This document shows positions 1 through 7,480 of a stretch of DNA of 64,000 bases, piece by piece. The notes beneath the pieces are model-generated. The model searched no databases, was not told the origin of the DNA, and saw only the letters and a list, made by a program, of their open reading frames with translations. Source of the DNA: Streptomyces venezuelae. Lineage in GTDB: Bacteria > Actinomycetota > Actinomycetes > Streptomycetales > Streptomycetaceae. Both the position numbers and the translations under genes were made by a program. Position 1 is the stretch's first letter; each line of letters opens with the position of its first letter. The stretch lies in NCBI RefSeq assembly GCF_008642335.1, contig NZ_CP029191.1, forward strand, positions 5,394,001 to 5,458,000, given 5' to 3'.

Positions 1-719
1 GTGATCCACCGCGCGTCCTCCGAGGCCACGAAGGAGACGATGTCCGCCACGTCGGCGGGCTGGCCTATCCGGTCGAAGGTCGAATACCCCGCCATCTCGG
101 CGCGCTGGGCCTCGGGGATCCCGTCCATCATCTCGGTCTGGATGATTCCGGGCGCGACCGCGTTCACCGTGATCCCGCGGGGGCCGAGCTCCTGCGCCAG
201 CGTGTGCGTCAGGACGTTCACCGCGCCCTTCGTCATCGAATACGCCACGGTGACCGGGAACGCGATGCGTGTGACGCCCGACGAGATGTTGATGATCCGG
301 CCGCCGTCGCGCAGCCGGTCGAGGCCCTTCTGGACCACGAAGAACAGCGCCTTCGTGTTGACCGCGAACACGCGGTCGTAATCCTCTTCCTCGACCTCTC
401 CCACATGGCTGTACAGCCCGATGCCGGCGTTGTTCACCAGGATGTCCAGGCCGTCCGCGTGCCGGTCGAACTCGGCCCAGAGCGCGTCGGCGTCGCCGGG
501 CACCCCCAGCTCGGCGCCGAACGCGAAGGCGGACCCGCCCGCCGCCTCGATCGCCGCCACCGTCTCCTTCGCGGCCACCTCATTGCTGCCGTAGTGCACG
601 CCGACCCGCGCCCCGTCCCGGCCGAGCCGCTCGGCGATGCCCCGCCCGATGCCCCGGCTGCCGCCCGTGACCAGCGCGGTCTTCCCGGCAAGCCTGCTCG
701 TGCCCGTGTGCGCTCCCAT
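1..719 (-). CDS. SDR-family oxidoreductase, 3-oxoacyl-ACP reductase-like (3' end cut by window edge)
   Basis: This is a short-chain dehydrogenase/reductase, presumably a cytoplasmic NAD(P)H-dependent carbonyl reductase. About 239 residues are visible and the C-terminus lies beyond base 1. It shows the cofactor-binding TGGSRGIG motif near residue 18, the NNAG motif, a Ser in IINISSG, and the catalytic YSMTK (YxxxK). The ATG at 719 was chosen because it gives a normal SDR N-terminus. It is divergent from the TetR gene at 829, with a 109-bp shared control region containing an imperfect palindrome, so the TetR protein probably represses it. The substrate cannot be deduced. Family assignment is secure. 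Confidence 0.88.
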   Translation of the reverse strand, partial: MGAHTGTSRLAGKTALVTGGSRGIGRGIAERLGRDGARVGVHYGSNEVAAKETVAAIEAAGGSAFAFGAELGVPGDADALWAEFDRHADGLDILVNNAGIGLYSHVGEVEEEDYDRVFAVNTKALFFVVQKGLDRLRDGGRIINISSGVTRIAFPVTVAYSMTKGAVNVLTHTLAQELGPRGITVNAVAPGIIQTEMMDGIPEAQRAEMAGYSTFDRIGQPADVADIVSFVASEDARWI

Positions 720-756
720 GACGGAGGCCCCCTCTTTCGCTCTCGATGATTTCTCT

Positions 757-780
757 AGCGGTCGTTACAGAAAGAACGCT
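757..780. promoter_or_regulatory. candidate TetR operator between SDR and TetR genes
   Basis: A 24-bp imperfect palindrome has outer arms AGCG and CGCT and 8 of 12 positions paired. Flanking T756/A781 extend it. It lies in the 109-bp divergent interval, where a TetR dimer would control both genes. This is inferred from position and symmetry only. Confidence 0.4.
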
Positions 781-828
781 ACCCCACACCCGCTCCCTTT
801 TTCTAGTGCCCGCTATACAATTCACTCC

Positions 829-1422
829 ATGGCGACGAAACAGCGCGGGCGCCCCCGCTCCTTCGACCGCGAGACGGCCCTGGAACAGGCGATCCGCACA
901 TTCTGGGAGAACGGGTACGAGGGGACGTCCGTCTCCGACCTCACCCGGGTCATGGGCATCGGCGCCCCGAGTCTCTACGCGGCCTTCGGCGACAAGCGCA
1001 CCCTCTTCGACGAGGTCGTGGTGCGGTACGGCGCGACGCACGGAGCCTTCGGCGTGCGCGCCTTCGAGGAGGAGCCCACCGCGCGCGCCGCGGTGTCGCG
1101 GCTGCTGCACGAGGCGGCGGTCGAGTTCACCGACCCCGGTCACCCCCGCGGCTGCCTCGTCATCACCGCGGCCACGAACTGCACGACGCCGGAGGTGGAG
1201 GAGGCCCTGAGAAATCGCCGGAACGCGAACGTGGCGGACATCGAGTCCCGCATCCGCGCCTCCGTCGCGGCCGGGGAACTGCCCGACCGCACCGACCCCG
1301 CCGCCCTCGCCCGATATACGGCAGCGGTCTTCCAGGGGATGTCGCAACAGGCCAGGGACGGCGCCACCAGGGAGGATCTGGAGGCGGTGGCCGATCTCGC
1401 CATGGCGGCGTGGCCGATGTGA
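829..1422 (+). CDS. TetR/AcrR-family transcriptional regulator
   Basis: A 197-residue TetR-type repressor. The N-terminal helix-turn-helix spans roughly residues 10-55 (GRPRSF start, then TSVSDLTRVMGIGAPSLYAA followed by FGDKRTLF). The C-terminal ligand domain contains Cys residues in GCLVITAATNC, as seen in the AcrR-like subgroup that often controls SDR and oxidoreductase genes. The ATG at 829 is preferred over the longer frame because homologues begin just before the GRPRSFD motif. It probably represses itself and the divergent SDR gene. The ligand is unknown. Confidence 0.87.
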   Translation: MATKQRGRPRSFDRETALEQAIRTFWENGYEGTSVSDLTRVMGIGAPSLYAAFGDKRTLFDEVVVRYGATHGAFGVRAFEEEPTARAAVSRLLHEAAVEFTDPGHPRGCLVITAATNCTTPEVEEALRNRRNANVADIESRIRASVAAGELPDRTDPAALARYTAAVFQGMSQQARDGATREDLEAVADLAMAAWPM

Positions 1423-1521
1423 GAAAGTCGGCTCCGATTGTCGGAGAAAGAGACAACAACAAACATCTGCCGACGCATGGACAGAGGAGAATGGTCTAGT
1501 CCACAATGCGTGGGTAAAGCC

Positions 1522-1548
1522 TCCGCTCTCCCCGCACAGGAGAGCGGA
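1522..1548 (+). terminator. hairpin terminator after TetR gene
   Basis: Perfect 10-bp stem (TCCGCTCTCC / GGAGAGCGGA) with a 7-nt loop, about 100 nt past the TetR stop. It has no U-tract, as is common in Streptomyces. The rest of the 1423-1726 gap shows no gene. Confidence 0.55.
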
Positions 1549-1726
1549 TCGAGGAACCGGCACTCTCTGCCCTGACCGTGTCGGATCCTCAAGATCGGCT
1601 GTTCAGTACCGCACATTCTGGCGGCCGATGCACCTGAAGGGCTGCGGTGCCGTGGGCGGGCTGAGGGTCCCGCCCTGGCGCCGCGGCTCGACGGGGGCCG
1701 CCGGACGCGAAAGGTACGCTCCACAC

Positions 1727-3202
1727 GTGCCCTCCATGAACGATCTCGTCCGCCAGCACACCGCCCTCGGTGACTCCGATCTCGAGTGGCTGCATCTGCT
1801 GGTCTCGGAGTGGCAGCTGCTCTCCGACCTCTCCTTCGCCGATCTGGTCCTCTGGGTCCCCACGCTCGACGGCACCCGCTATGTGTCCGTGGCGCAGATG
1901 CGGCCCAACACCGGGCCCACCTCCTACCAGGACGACATGGTCGGGCACCTCGTCCCGCGCGGTCGCCGCCCCCTCCTGGACGCCGCCCTGGACGAGGGGC
2001 GCATCGTGCGCGAGGGCGACCCGGAGTGGCGCGAGGAGGTGCCGGTCCGCGTCGAGTCCATCCCCGTACGCAGGGAGGGGCGCGTCCTCGGCGTCATCGC
2101 CCGCAACACCAATCTCCTGACGGTCCGCACGCCGTCCCGCCTCGAGCTGACCTACCTCCAGTCGGCGTCCGACCTCGCGCAGATGATCGCGGCGGGGTCG
2201 TTCCCGTTCCCCGGGCAGCAGGTCGACATGGATGCCTCCCCGCGCGTGGGGGACGGTCTGCTGCGGCTCGACGCCGACGGCATCGTCCAGTACGCGTCGC
2301 CGAACGCCCTCTCCGCGTACCACCGCCTCGGTCTCGCATCCGATCTCGTCGGCCACCACCTGGGCACGGCGACCGCCGAACTCGCCCCGTCCCGCGGCCC
2401 GGTGGACGAGGCCCTCGCCAAGGTCGCGAGCGGCTGGGCGCCGCGCGAGTTCGAGATCGAGGGCGGCGACGGAGTGATCCAGCTGCGCGCGATCCCGCTC
2501 AAGCCCAAGGGCCCGCGCATCGGTTCGCTGGTACTCCTCCGCGACGTGACCGAACTCCGTCGCCGCGAGCGGGAGTTGATCACAAAGGACGCCACCATCC
2601 GGGAGATCCACCACCGGGTGAAGAACAACCTCCAGACGGTCGCCGCGCTGCTGCGGCTGCAGGCGCGCCGCATCGACTCCGCCAAGGGCCGCGAGGCGCT
2701 CGAAGAGGCCGTGCGGCGCGTGGGCTCCATCGCCATCGTCCACGAGACGCTCTCCCAGAACCTCGACGAGCGCGTGGAGTTCGACGAGATCGCCGACCGG
2801 GTGCTCGCGATGGTCGCCGAGATCTCACCCGGCAAGGTCACGGGCCGGCGTACCGGCCGCTTCGGGATCCTCGACGCGGAGGTCGCGACGCCGCTGTCGA
2901 TGGTGCTCACGGAGATCCTGCAGAACGCGCTGGAGCACGGTTTCCGCGAGGGCGACACCGGCACGGTCGAGGTGTCGGCGGTGCGCGGCGGCACGACCAA
3001 GGACGCGCGGCTGCTGATCACCGTCCACGACGACGGGGTCGGTCTCCCCGAGGGCTTCGACCCGCACCGCTCGGGGAACCTCGGTCTGCAGATCGTCCGC
3101 ACCCTGGTCGAGGGGGAGCTGAGCGGCACCTTCGACATGGTCCGGGCGCCGGAGCGCGGCACGCAGGTGCTCCTGGACATCCCGGTCCGCGCCGACAAGT
3201 AA
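1727..3202 (+). CDS. PdtaS-like sensor histidine kinase (GAF-PAS-HisKA_2-HATPase)
   Basis: A soluble histidine kinase of about 491 residues with the architecture of the actinobacterial PdtaS family. An N-terminal GAF-like domain (roughly residues 5-150) and a PAS domain (about 170-280, ending LLRDVTELRRRE) precede a HisKA_2 domain with the phospho-acceptor His in EIHHRVKNNLQT. The HATPase domain has an N-box ILQNALEHGF and G1 box DDGVGLPEG. PdtaS partners are ANTAR-type RNA-binding response regulators; none is in this window. GTG 1727 was chosen (AAAGG 12 nt upstream); ATG 1736 is an alternative. It precedes wblE, as in S. coelicolor (recalled), and converges on it across a strong terminator. 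Confidence 0.87.
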   Translation: MPSMNDLVRQHTALGDSDLEWLHLLVSEWQLLSDLSFADLVLWVPTLDGTRYVSVAQMRPNTGPTSYQDDMVGHLVPRGRRPLLDAALDEGRIVREGDPEWREEVPVRVESIPVRREGRVLGVIARNTNLLTVRTPSRLELTYLQSASDLAQMIAAGSFPFPGQQVDMDASPRVGDGLLRLDADGIVQYASPNALSAYHRLGLASDLVGHHLGTATAELAPSRGPVDEALAKVASGWAPREFEIEGGDGVIQLRAIPLKPKGPRIGSLVLLRDVTELRRRERELITKDATIREIHHRVKNNLQTVAALLRLQARRIDSAKGREALEEAVRRVGSIAIVHETLSQNLDERVEFDEIADRVLAMVAEISPGKVTGRRTGRFGILDAEVATPLSMVLTEILQNALEHGFREGDTGTVEVSAVRGGTTKDARLLITVHDDGVGLPEGFDPHRSGNLGLQIVRTLVEGELSGTFDMVRAPERGTQVLLDIPVRADK

Positions 3203-3226
3203 CGAACGCCTACAGGCAGCGCGCAA

Positions 3227-3266
3227 AGCAGTGAGCCCCGGACCGTAGGGTCCGGGGCTCACTGCT
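3227..3266. terminator. bidirectional hairpin terminator between kinase and wblE
   Basis: A perfect 18-bp stem (3227-3244 with 3249-3266) closes a 4-nt loop GTAG. It lies 24 bp after the kinase stop and about 107 bp past the convergent wblE stop, so it can serve both transcripts. Confidence 0.8.
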
Positions 3267-3372
3267 CACGTTGCGTTGCGCATCGGGGGTACTGCGCGGC
3301 TGCGGCTCGGGGGCGGGAGTTGCGTACGCGCTGTACGCGCCGCCAAGCTCAGGCTCGTGGGGGGTGTGGGCG

Positions 3373-3630
3373 TCAGGCGCTGGCCTGGCGTGCACGGTTG
3401 CGAGCGGCGCGGCGCTTCATTGCGCGGCGCTCGTCCTCGCTGAGGCCACCCCAGACGCCGGAGTCCTGGCCGGACTCGAGCGCCCACTGCAGGCACTGCT
3501 CCATGACGGGGCAGCGGCGGCAGACGGCCTTGGCTTCCTCGATCTGCAGCAGCGCAGGACCGGTGTTGCCGATGGGGAAGAAGAGCTCGGGGTCTTCCTC
3601 GCGGCAAACGGCGTTGTGACGCCAGTCCAT
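3373..3630 (-). CDS. wblE: WhiB-family iron-sulfur regulator WblE (WhiB1 orthologue)
   Basis: An 85-residue WhiB-like protein that I recognise as WblE/WhiB1. WhiB proteins bind a [4Fe-4S] cluster, respond to nitric oxide and oxygen, and work with the primary sigma factor. The four cluster Cys are visible: one in NAVC near residue 9, then CRRC and the C of VMEQC. The GVWGG turn and a basic C-terminus (RRAARNRARQ) follow. Start ATG 3630 has an AAGGAGAGG ribosome-binding site. The WhiB1 orthologue is essential in mycobacteria. A CRP-like palindrome lies 44 bp upstream, matching the CRP control known for mycobacterial whiB1. Confidence 0.95.
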   Translation of the reverse strand: MDWRHNAVCREEDPELFFPIGNTGPALLQIEEAKAVCRRCPVMEQCLQWALESGQDSGVWGGLSEDERRAMKRRAARNRARQASA

Positions 3631-3673
3631 GGCTGCTACCTCTCCTTGGTATTACATGCAGGTTGCTTGTGAA

Positions 3674-3689
3674 TGTGAACGCTTTCACG
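3674..3689. promoter_or_regulatory. CRP-like site upstream of wblE
   Basis: TGTGA-N6-TCACG matches the CRP consensus TGTGA-N6-TCACA at 9 of 10 positions, with its near edge 44 nt before the wblE ATG. CRP control of whiB1 is established in Mycobacterium tuberculosis; here it is inferred from the motif. The rest of the gap to 3946 holds no gene, only an A/T run (3848-3855). Confidence 0.5.
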
Positions 3690-3946
3690 AATCCCCCCGC
3701 ACGGGAAGGGTCGACGCCCAGTTGCCTGGTGTGGACCTGTGGTGGAGGAGGGGTTCTGGCTCTCTGTGGGGCCGATGTTGCGGGCCGTCCCGATCGCCAT
3801 GTAGAGATTCGCAAACCTCGGCGGCGGATACAACCCCTTCAGGAAAGTTTTTTTTGATTCCTCAGTGTCGGCTGGGTCACAGCCGTACTTCCATGGGGTG
3901 GACCCTGGTTTAAACGTTCGAGTGAAAGGACTTTAGGCCCTTCTAC

Positions 3947-4915
3947 TCACACAATCACACGCAGTGCACGGCGTACGCCTGTGAACGTCACGCTCGTGCG
4001 GAGTCCCAAGTGGTCACCGTCCATCTGAAGGGGCAGAGGAACCTTTGAATGCAAGGTGAAGTCTGTGAGGTCGTGGAGCGTGACCGCGTGCTTACCGTGT
4101 GGTCCCCGCTCCGGCGTCGACGTCAGGAGCTGAGTGCCGTACCGGGCCACCGCGGCCGTGGAGAGCTTCTTCAGACCCAGCACGTCCAAGGCCGTGTCGA
4201 AGGACGCCCGCGGTGACGCGTACAGAGGGCGATTGCCCAGGTAGGAGTACGGAGAGGTGTTGCAGACTATCGACATCACCAGATCCGTCACCGGGTCCTC
4301 GCCGGGCCGCTCCAGCGTGATCATTCCGTGCCTGCGGTGGGGCTCGTCGATGAACTGACGCAGCACCTGACGCACGTAGAGCGCATGCGTCGAGCGTCGG
4401 CCGAGCTCGCGCTGCTGTTCGACCCTGCCCACCACGCCGCCGTCGAAGCCGAGCCCCGCGCAGAACGTGAACCAGCGCGACGGCACCGCCTCGTCCTCCG
4501 TGCCCGGTGTGCCGCCCGCGATCCCCAGGCCCACCGTGCGCTCACTTCCCTCGCGCAAGGCGTCCAGAAGGGCACCGGTGGCCTCCACGGCGTCATTGGG
4601 CAGCCCGAGGGCGCGCGCGAAGACGTTGGTGGAGCCGCCGGGCACGACGGCGAGGCGGGGGAGGCGGTCCGGGTCGGGGCCGTGGTGCAGCAGACCGTTG
4701 ACGACCTCGTTGACGGTGCCGTCGCCGCCCAGGGCGACGACCAGCTCGATGTCCTTGCTCTCCGCGGCCTGCCGGCCGAGGTCCCTGGCGTGCCCGCGGT
4801 ACTCGGTGGTGACCGCGTCGAGCTTCATCTCGCTCGCCAGTGCGTGGACCAGCACGTCACGCGTACGCGCACTGGTGGTGGTTGCCGCCGGGTTGACCAC
4901 GAGAAGTGCACGCAT
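3947..4915 (-). CDS. diacylglycerol/sphingosine-kinase-family lipid kinase
   Basis: A 322-residue DagK/LCB5-family protein, expected to phosphorylate diacylglycerol or a related lipid with ATP at the membrane face. The N-terminal catalytic domain opens with LLVVNPAA and has the signature ALGGDGTVNEVVNGL near residue 80 and a second motif VPGGSTNVFARALGL near 110. The FCAGLGFDGGVV segment marks the C-terminal beta domain. Length is normal for the family. It is divergent from the small membrane protein at 4996. In S. coelicolor a homologue is recalled in the same position beside wblE. The exact lipid substrate is not resolved. Confidence 0.88.
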   Translation of the reverse strand: MRALLVVNPAATTTSARTRDVLVHALASEMKLDAVTTEYRGHARDLGRQAAESKDIELVVALGGDGTVNEVVNGLLHHGPDPDRLPRLAVVPGGSTNVFARALGLPNDAVEATGALLDALREGSERTVGLGIAGGTPGTEDEAVPSRWFTFCAGLGFDGGVVGRVEQQRELGRRSTHALYVRQVLRQFIDEPHRRHGMITLERPGEDPVTDLVMSIVCNTSPYSYLGNRPLYASPRASFDTALDVLGLKKLSTAAVARYGTQLLTSTPERGPHGKHAVTLHDLTDFTLHSKVPLPLQMDGDHLGLRTSVTFTGVRRALRVIV

Positions 4916-4995
4916 GCGAAGCAGACTACCTAGCGCTCTTTACACGGCCTAGACCGAGGTGCCGGGGCCGACGCACCCGGGGCTACCCTGCAGGG

Positions 4996-5454
4996 GTGAG
5001 TAATCAGCGGAAAACCACCCCCGAAGCCCCGGAGTCGCCCGAGCCGGGCCAGCGACCCGCGCGGGTGACCGCCGCCGCGGCGCTGGTCGCTCTGGAGGGC
5101 CTCGCCCTCGTCGCCGGGGGCGTCTACATGCTCGCGCTGGGCGTCACCGGATCGTCCGACGACGCGCAGCAGGCATGGACGGGCGGCGTCACGCTGATCG
5201 TCCTCGCGCTGCTTCCGCTGCTCGCCGCGCGGGGGCTGCTGAAACTGCGCCGGTGGAGCCGCGGGCCCGCGATCATCACGCAGATCATGGCGCTTCCGGT
5301 GGCCTGGCAGATGCTGCAGGCCGACAGCCTGGCGATCCCGGCCGGCATCGTGCTCGCGCTCTGCGCCGTCGCGTCGCTCGTCTTCCTGATCAACCCGGCG
5401 ACGACCGAGGCCCTCGGCATCCAGGGCCCCGGCAACGTCCAGGATCAGAAGTAG
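4996..5454 (+). CDS. small integral membrane protein, conserved hypothetical
   Basis: A 152-residue protein with an N-terminal hydrophilic tail (Pro/Glu-rich, about 25 residues). About four hydrophobic segments follow: roughly residues 28-50, 65-85, 95-112 and 115-133. Charged loops such as KLRRWSRG lie between them. GTG 4996 follows a CAGGGG sequence and was preferred because upstream codons give a low-complexity extension. No catalytic motif is seen. It converges on sigH with a 36-bp gap. Function unknown. Confidence 0.72.
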   Translation: MSNQRKTTPEAPESPEPGQRPARVTAAAALVALEGLALVAGGVYMLALGVTGSSDDAQQAWTGGVTLIVLALLPLLAARGLLKLRRWSRGPAIITQIMALPVAWQMLQADSLAIPAGIVLALCAVASLVFLINPATTEALGIQGPGNVQDQK

Positions 5455-5490
5455 CGGCCCAGGAGCAGAAGCCGCGACTACGTAGAGTGA

Positions 5491-6432
5491 TCACTCCTCG
5501 ACGAGGAGCTTCTCCCGGAGCTGCGCCAGCGTGCGCGCCAGCAGTCGGGAGACGTGCATCTGGGAGATGCCGACCTCCTGCGCGATCTGCGACTGGGTCA
5601 TGTTGCCGAAGAAGCGCAGCAGCAGGATGCGCTTCTCGCGCGGGGGCAGGTCCTCCAGGAGCGGCTTGAGGGACTCGCGGTACTCGACGCCCTCCAGAGC
5701 CTCGTCCTCGGCGCCCAGGGTGTCCGCGACGGCCGGGGACTCGTCGTCCGTGTCGGGGACGTCCAGGGACAGTGTCGAGTACGCGTTCGCGGACTCCAGG
5801 CCCTCCAGGACCTCCTCTTCGGAGATGGCCAGTTTCTCCGCCAGCTCGTGCACCGTGGGGGAGCGGCCGTGCAGCTGGGACAGCTCCGCCGTCGCCGTCG
5901 TCAGCGCGAGACGCAGCTCCTGAAGGCGCCGCGGGACGCGGACGGCCCACCCCTTGTCGCGGAAGTGCCGCTTGATCTCACCGACGACGGTCGGGGTCGC
6001 GTACGTGGAGAACTCCACGCCGCGCTCCGGGTCGAAGCGGTCCACGGACTTGATCAGGCCGATCGTCGCGACCTGGGTCAGGTCGTCCAGCGGCTCGCCG
6101 CGGTTGCGGAAGCGGCGGGCCAGGTGCTCGACGAGCGGCAGGTGCATGCGGACCAGCTGGTTGCGCAGCTCCGCGTACTCCCGACTGCCGCCGTCCAGGG
6201 TGCGCAGCTCGATGAACATCGCGCGTGCGCCGCTGCGGTCCTGCGGATCGTGCCGAACGTGCTCGCTCATGTTTCCCGCCCGTCGCCCGCCGCCCCGGCC
6301 GGAGAGCTGCTCGAGCTCGTCCCTGGCGGTCGGCTCTGCCTGCTCCGACACATCGGCCACCCTCAGCGGACCCGACTGGTCCGGCTCCTCCGGGTGCGGT
6401 TTGGCCTGCTGTTCGGGGATTCCGGTGGTCAT
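5491..6432 (-). CDS. sigH: stress-response sigma factor SigH (SigB/SigF family)
   Basis: A group 3 sigma factor directing RNA polymerase to stress and developmental promoters. Region 2 has MHLPLVEHLARRF and DDLTQVATIGLIKSVDRFDPERG, followed by the core-binding FSTYATPTVVGEIKRHFRD. Region 3 and region 4 (PPREKRILLLRFFGNMTQSQ, then a helix-turn-helix) follow. ATG 6432 gives 313 residues; a second ATG at 6270 gives 259. The frame stays open upstream to a TTG at 6948 (485 residues), antisense-free but overlapping ushX in another frame. It lies 80 bp downstream of its antagonist ushX, so the two are probably co-transcribed. S. coelicolor SigH is known to exist in several N-terminal isoforms. Confidence 0.92.
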   Translation of the reverse strand: MTTGIPEQQAKPHPEEPDQSGPLRVADVSEQAEPTARDELEQLSGRGGGRRAGNMSEHVRHDPQDRSGARAMFIELRTLDGGSREYAELRNQLVRMHLPLVEHLARRFRNRGEPLDDLTQVATIGLIKSVDRFDPERGVEFSTYATPTVVGEIKRHFRDKGWAVRVPRRLQELRLALTTATAELSQLHGRSPTVHELAEKLAISEEEVLEGLESANAYSTLSLDVPDTDDESPAVADTLGAEDEALEGVEYRESLKPLLEDLPPREKRILLLRFFGNMTQSQIAQEVGISQMHVSRLLARTLAQLREKLLVEE

Positions 6433-6512
6433 GCGGCGCAACCCCTCCCTGCCGACGGCGGGCGTGCCTCGTGTGCCGCGCTCTTCGTCCCGCACCGGCC
6501 CGTCCCCGTCCC

Positions 6513-6926
6513 TCACGCCGGCCCGGGTCCCGCGCCGCGCTTCTTGTAGAGGCTGATCGAGACGGTGTTGTCCTCGGCGACGGTCGAGTCCACCTGGCCC
6601 GCGAGGGCCGACAGCACCGTCCAGGCGAAGGTGTCCCGCTCCGGGGCCCGGCCGTCGGTCGTGGGCGCCGAAACCGTCACCTCCAACGAGTCGTCGACGA
6701 GTCGGAAGACGCAGCTGAGCACCGAGCCGGGCACGGCCTGCTGGAGCAGGATCGCGCAGGCCTCGTCGACCGCGATGCGGAGGTCCTCGATCTCGTCGAG
6801 CGTGAAGTCCAAGCGCGCTGCCAGACCGGCCGTGGCCGTCCGCAGCACCGACAGGTAGGCACCCGCAGCCGGAAGGCGGACCTCCACGAAGTCCTGATTC
6901 CCGGGCTCGCCTGCGATCTGGGACAC
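6513..6926 (-). CDS. ushX: anti-sigma factor UshX/PrsH (RsbW-like kinase fold), antagonist of SigH
   Basis: A 137-residue serine-kinase-type anti-sigma factor of the RsbW family, expected to bind SigH and hold it inactive until an anti-anti-sigma factor releases it. It has a GHKL ATPase fold with the N-box region DLRIAVDEACAILLQQA. GTG 6926 was chosen because GGAGGTGAGG lies directly upstream and the start VSQIAGEPG matches the family's length. The longer frame to 7085 adds a low-complexity extension. Position upstream of sigH identifies it as the partner called UshX or PrsH in S. coelicolor. Confidence 0.88.
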   Translation of the reverse strand: MSQIAGEPGNQDFVEVRLPAAGAYLSVLRTATAGLAARLDFTLDEIEDLRIAVDEACAILLQQAVPGSVLSCVFRLVDDSLEVTVSAPTTDGRAPERDTFAWTVLSALAGQVDSTVAEDNTVSISLYKKRGAGPGPA

Positions 6927-7083
6927 CCTCACCTCCAAGGTGGTACAAGCACTTTCGGGGTTCCGGGACCGCCGTCGAGCGGTGGTCCGGACTGCGTCAC
7001 ACGGGTAACGCCCCACGTCGTTCTGCGGTGACGCTACCGCGCTCCCCAGCTCCGTGTCCCGGGGACCCCGGCCTGATGCTGTC

Positions 7084-7104
7084 ACTCATAGTAAGCCTAT
7101 GAGT
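7084..7104. promoter_or_regulatory. perfect inverted repeat upstream of ushX-sigH
   Basis: ACTCATAG-TAAGC-CTATGAGT, an 8-bp perfect inverted repeat with a 5-bp spacer, lies about 160 bp upstream of the ushX start and 70 bp downstream of the zinc-finger gene. It could be an operator for the stress operon or a weak terminator for the upstream gene. Confidence 0.35.
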
Positions 7105-7173
7105 ACGGACAGTGGCTAGGGGTCGCGCAGGCCCAATTGGAAAGAACGGGCGCCGGGTTGACGTACCCAAACG

Positions 7174-7434
7174 TCAGACGATCGAACCGTCCACGAAGCA
7201 CCAGCGCCAGCTCTCGCCCGGCTCGAAGGTCCTCATCACAGGGTGTGAGGTCTCCTTGAAGTGCGCCGTCGCGTGCTGGAAGGGCGAGGAGTCGCAACAG
7301 CCCACATGCCCGCACTCCAGGCACAGCCGCAACTGGACGGGGTGGCTGCCGGCCGCCAGGCACTCGAGACACGTTTCGCTCAGCGGCGCGGGCTCGGGGT
7401 GCGGCAGCGCTGCGACGTGCGGGCACTCGTTCAT
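7174..7434 (-). CDS. UBP-type zinc-finger protein
   Basis: An 86-residue protein consisting of one zinc finger of the ubiquitin-protease (UBP/ZnF) type. Ordered ligands are visible: C and H near the start (NECPHV), CLEC, CLECGHVGCC, then HATAHFKETSHPVM with paired His residues. Actinobacterial members are small stand-alone fingers of unknown role. It lies upstream of ushX on the same strand, with 247 bp between, and diverges from the antiporter at 7481. Base spacing and Cys/His pattern are intact, so it is likely a real metal-binding protein. Confidence 0.83.
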   Translation of the reverse strand: MNECPHVAALPHPEPAPLSETCLECLAAGSHPVQLRLCLECGHVGCCDSSPFQHATAHFKETSHPVMRTFEPGESWRWCFVDGSIV

Positions 7435-7480
7435 GATTGCCAGGTTACGACGGGAACACGGAGGGCGGAGGGGTCTGCCG

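Noticed and set aside
3840..3860. Run of eight T at 3848-3855 as a terminator
   Set aside because: The run is on the plus strand where no gene ends; the neighbouring genes are on the minus strand and no stem precedes it in the right orientation.
5485..5496. GAGTGATCACTC palindrome between convergent genes as a terminator
   Set aside because: It has no loop, cannot form a stable hairpin of that length, and overlaps the sigH stop codon.
6995..7016. GGGTAAC motif as a SigH/SigB-type -10 box for ushX-sigH
   Set aside because: It reads on the plus strand, away from ushX and sigH, so it cannot drive them.
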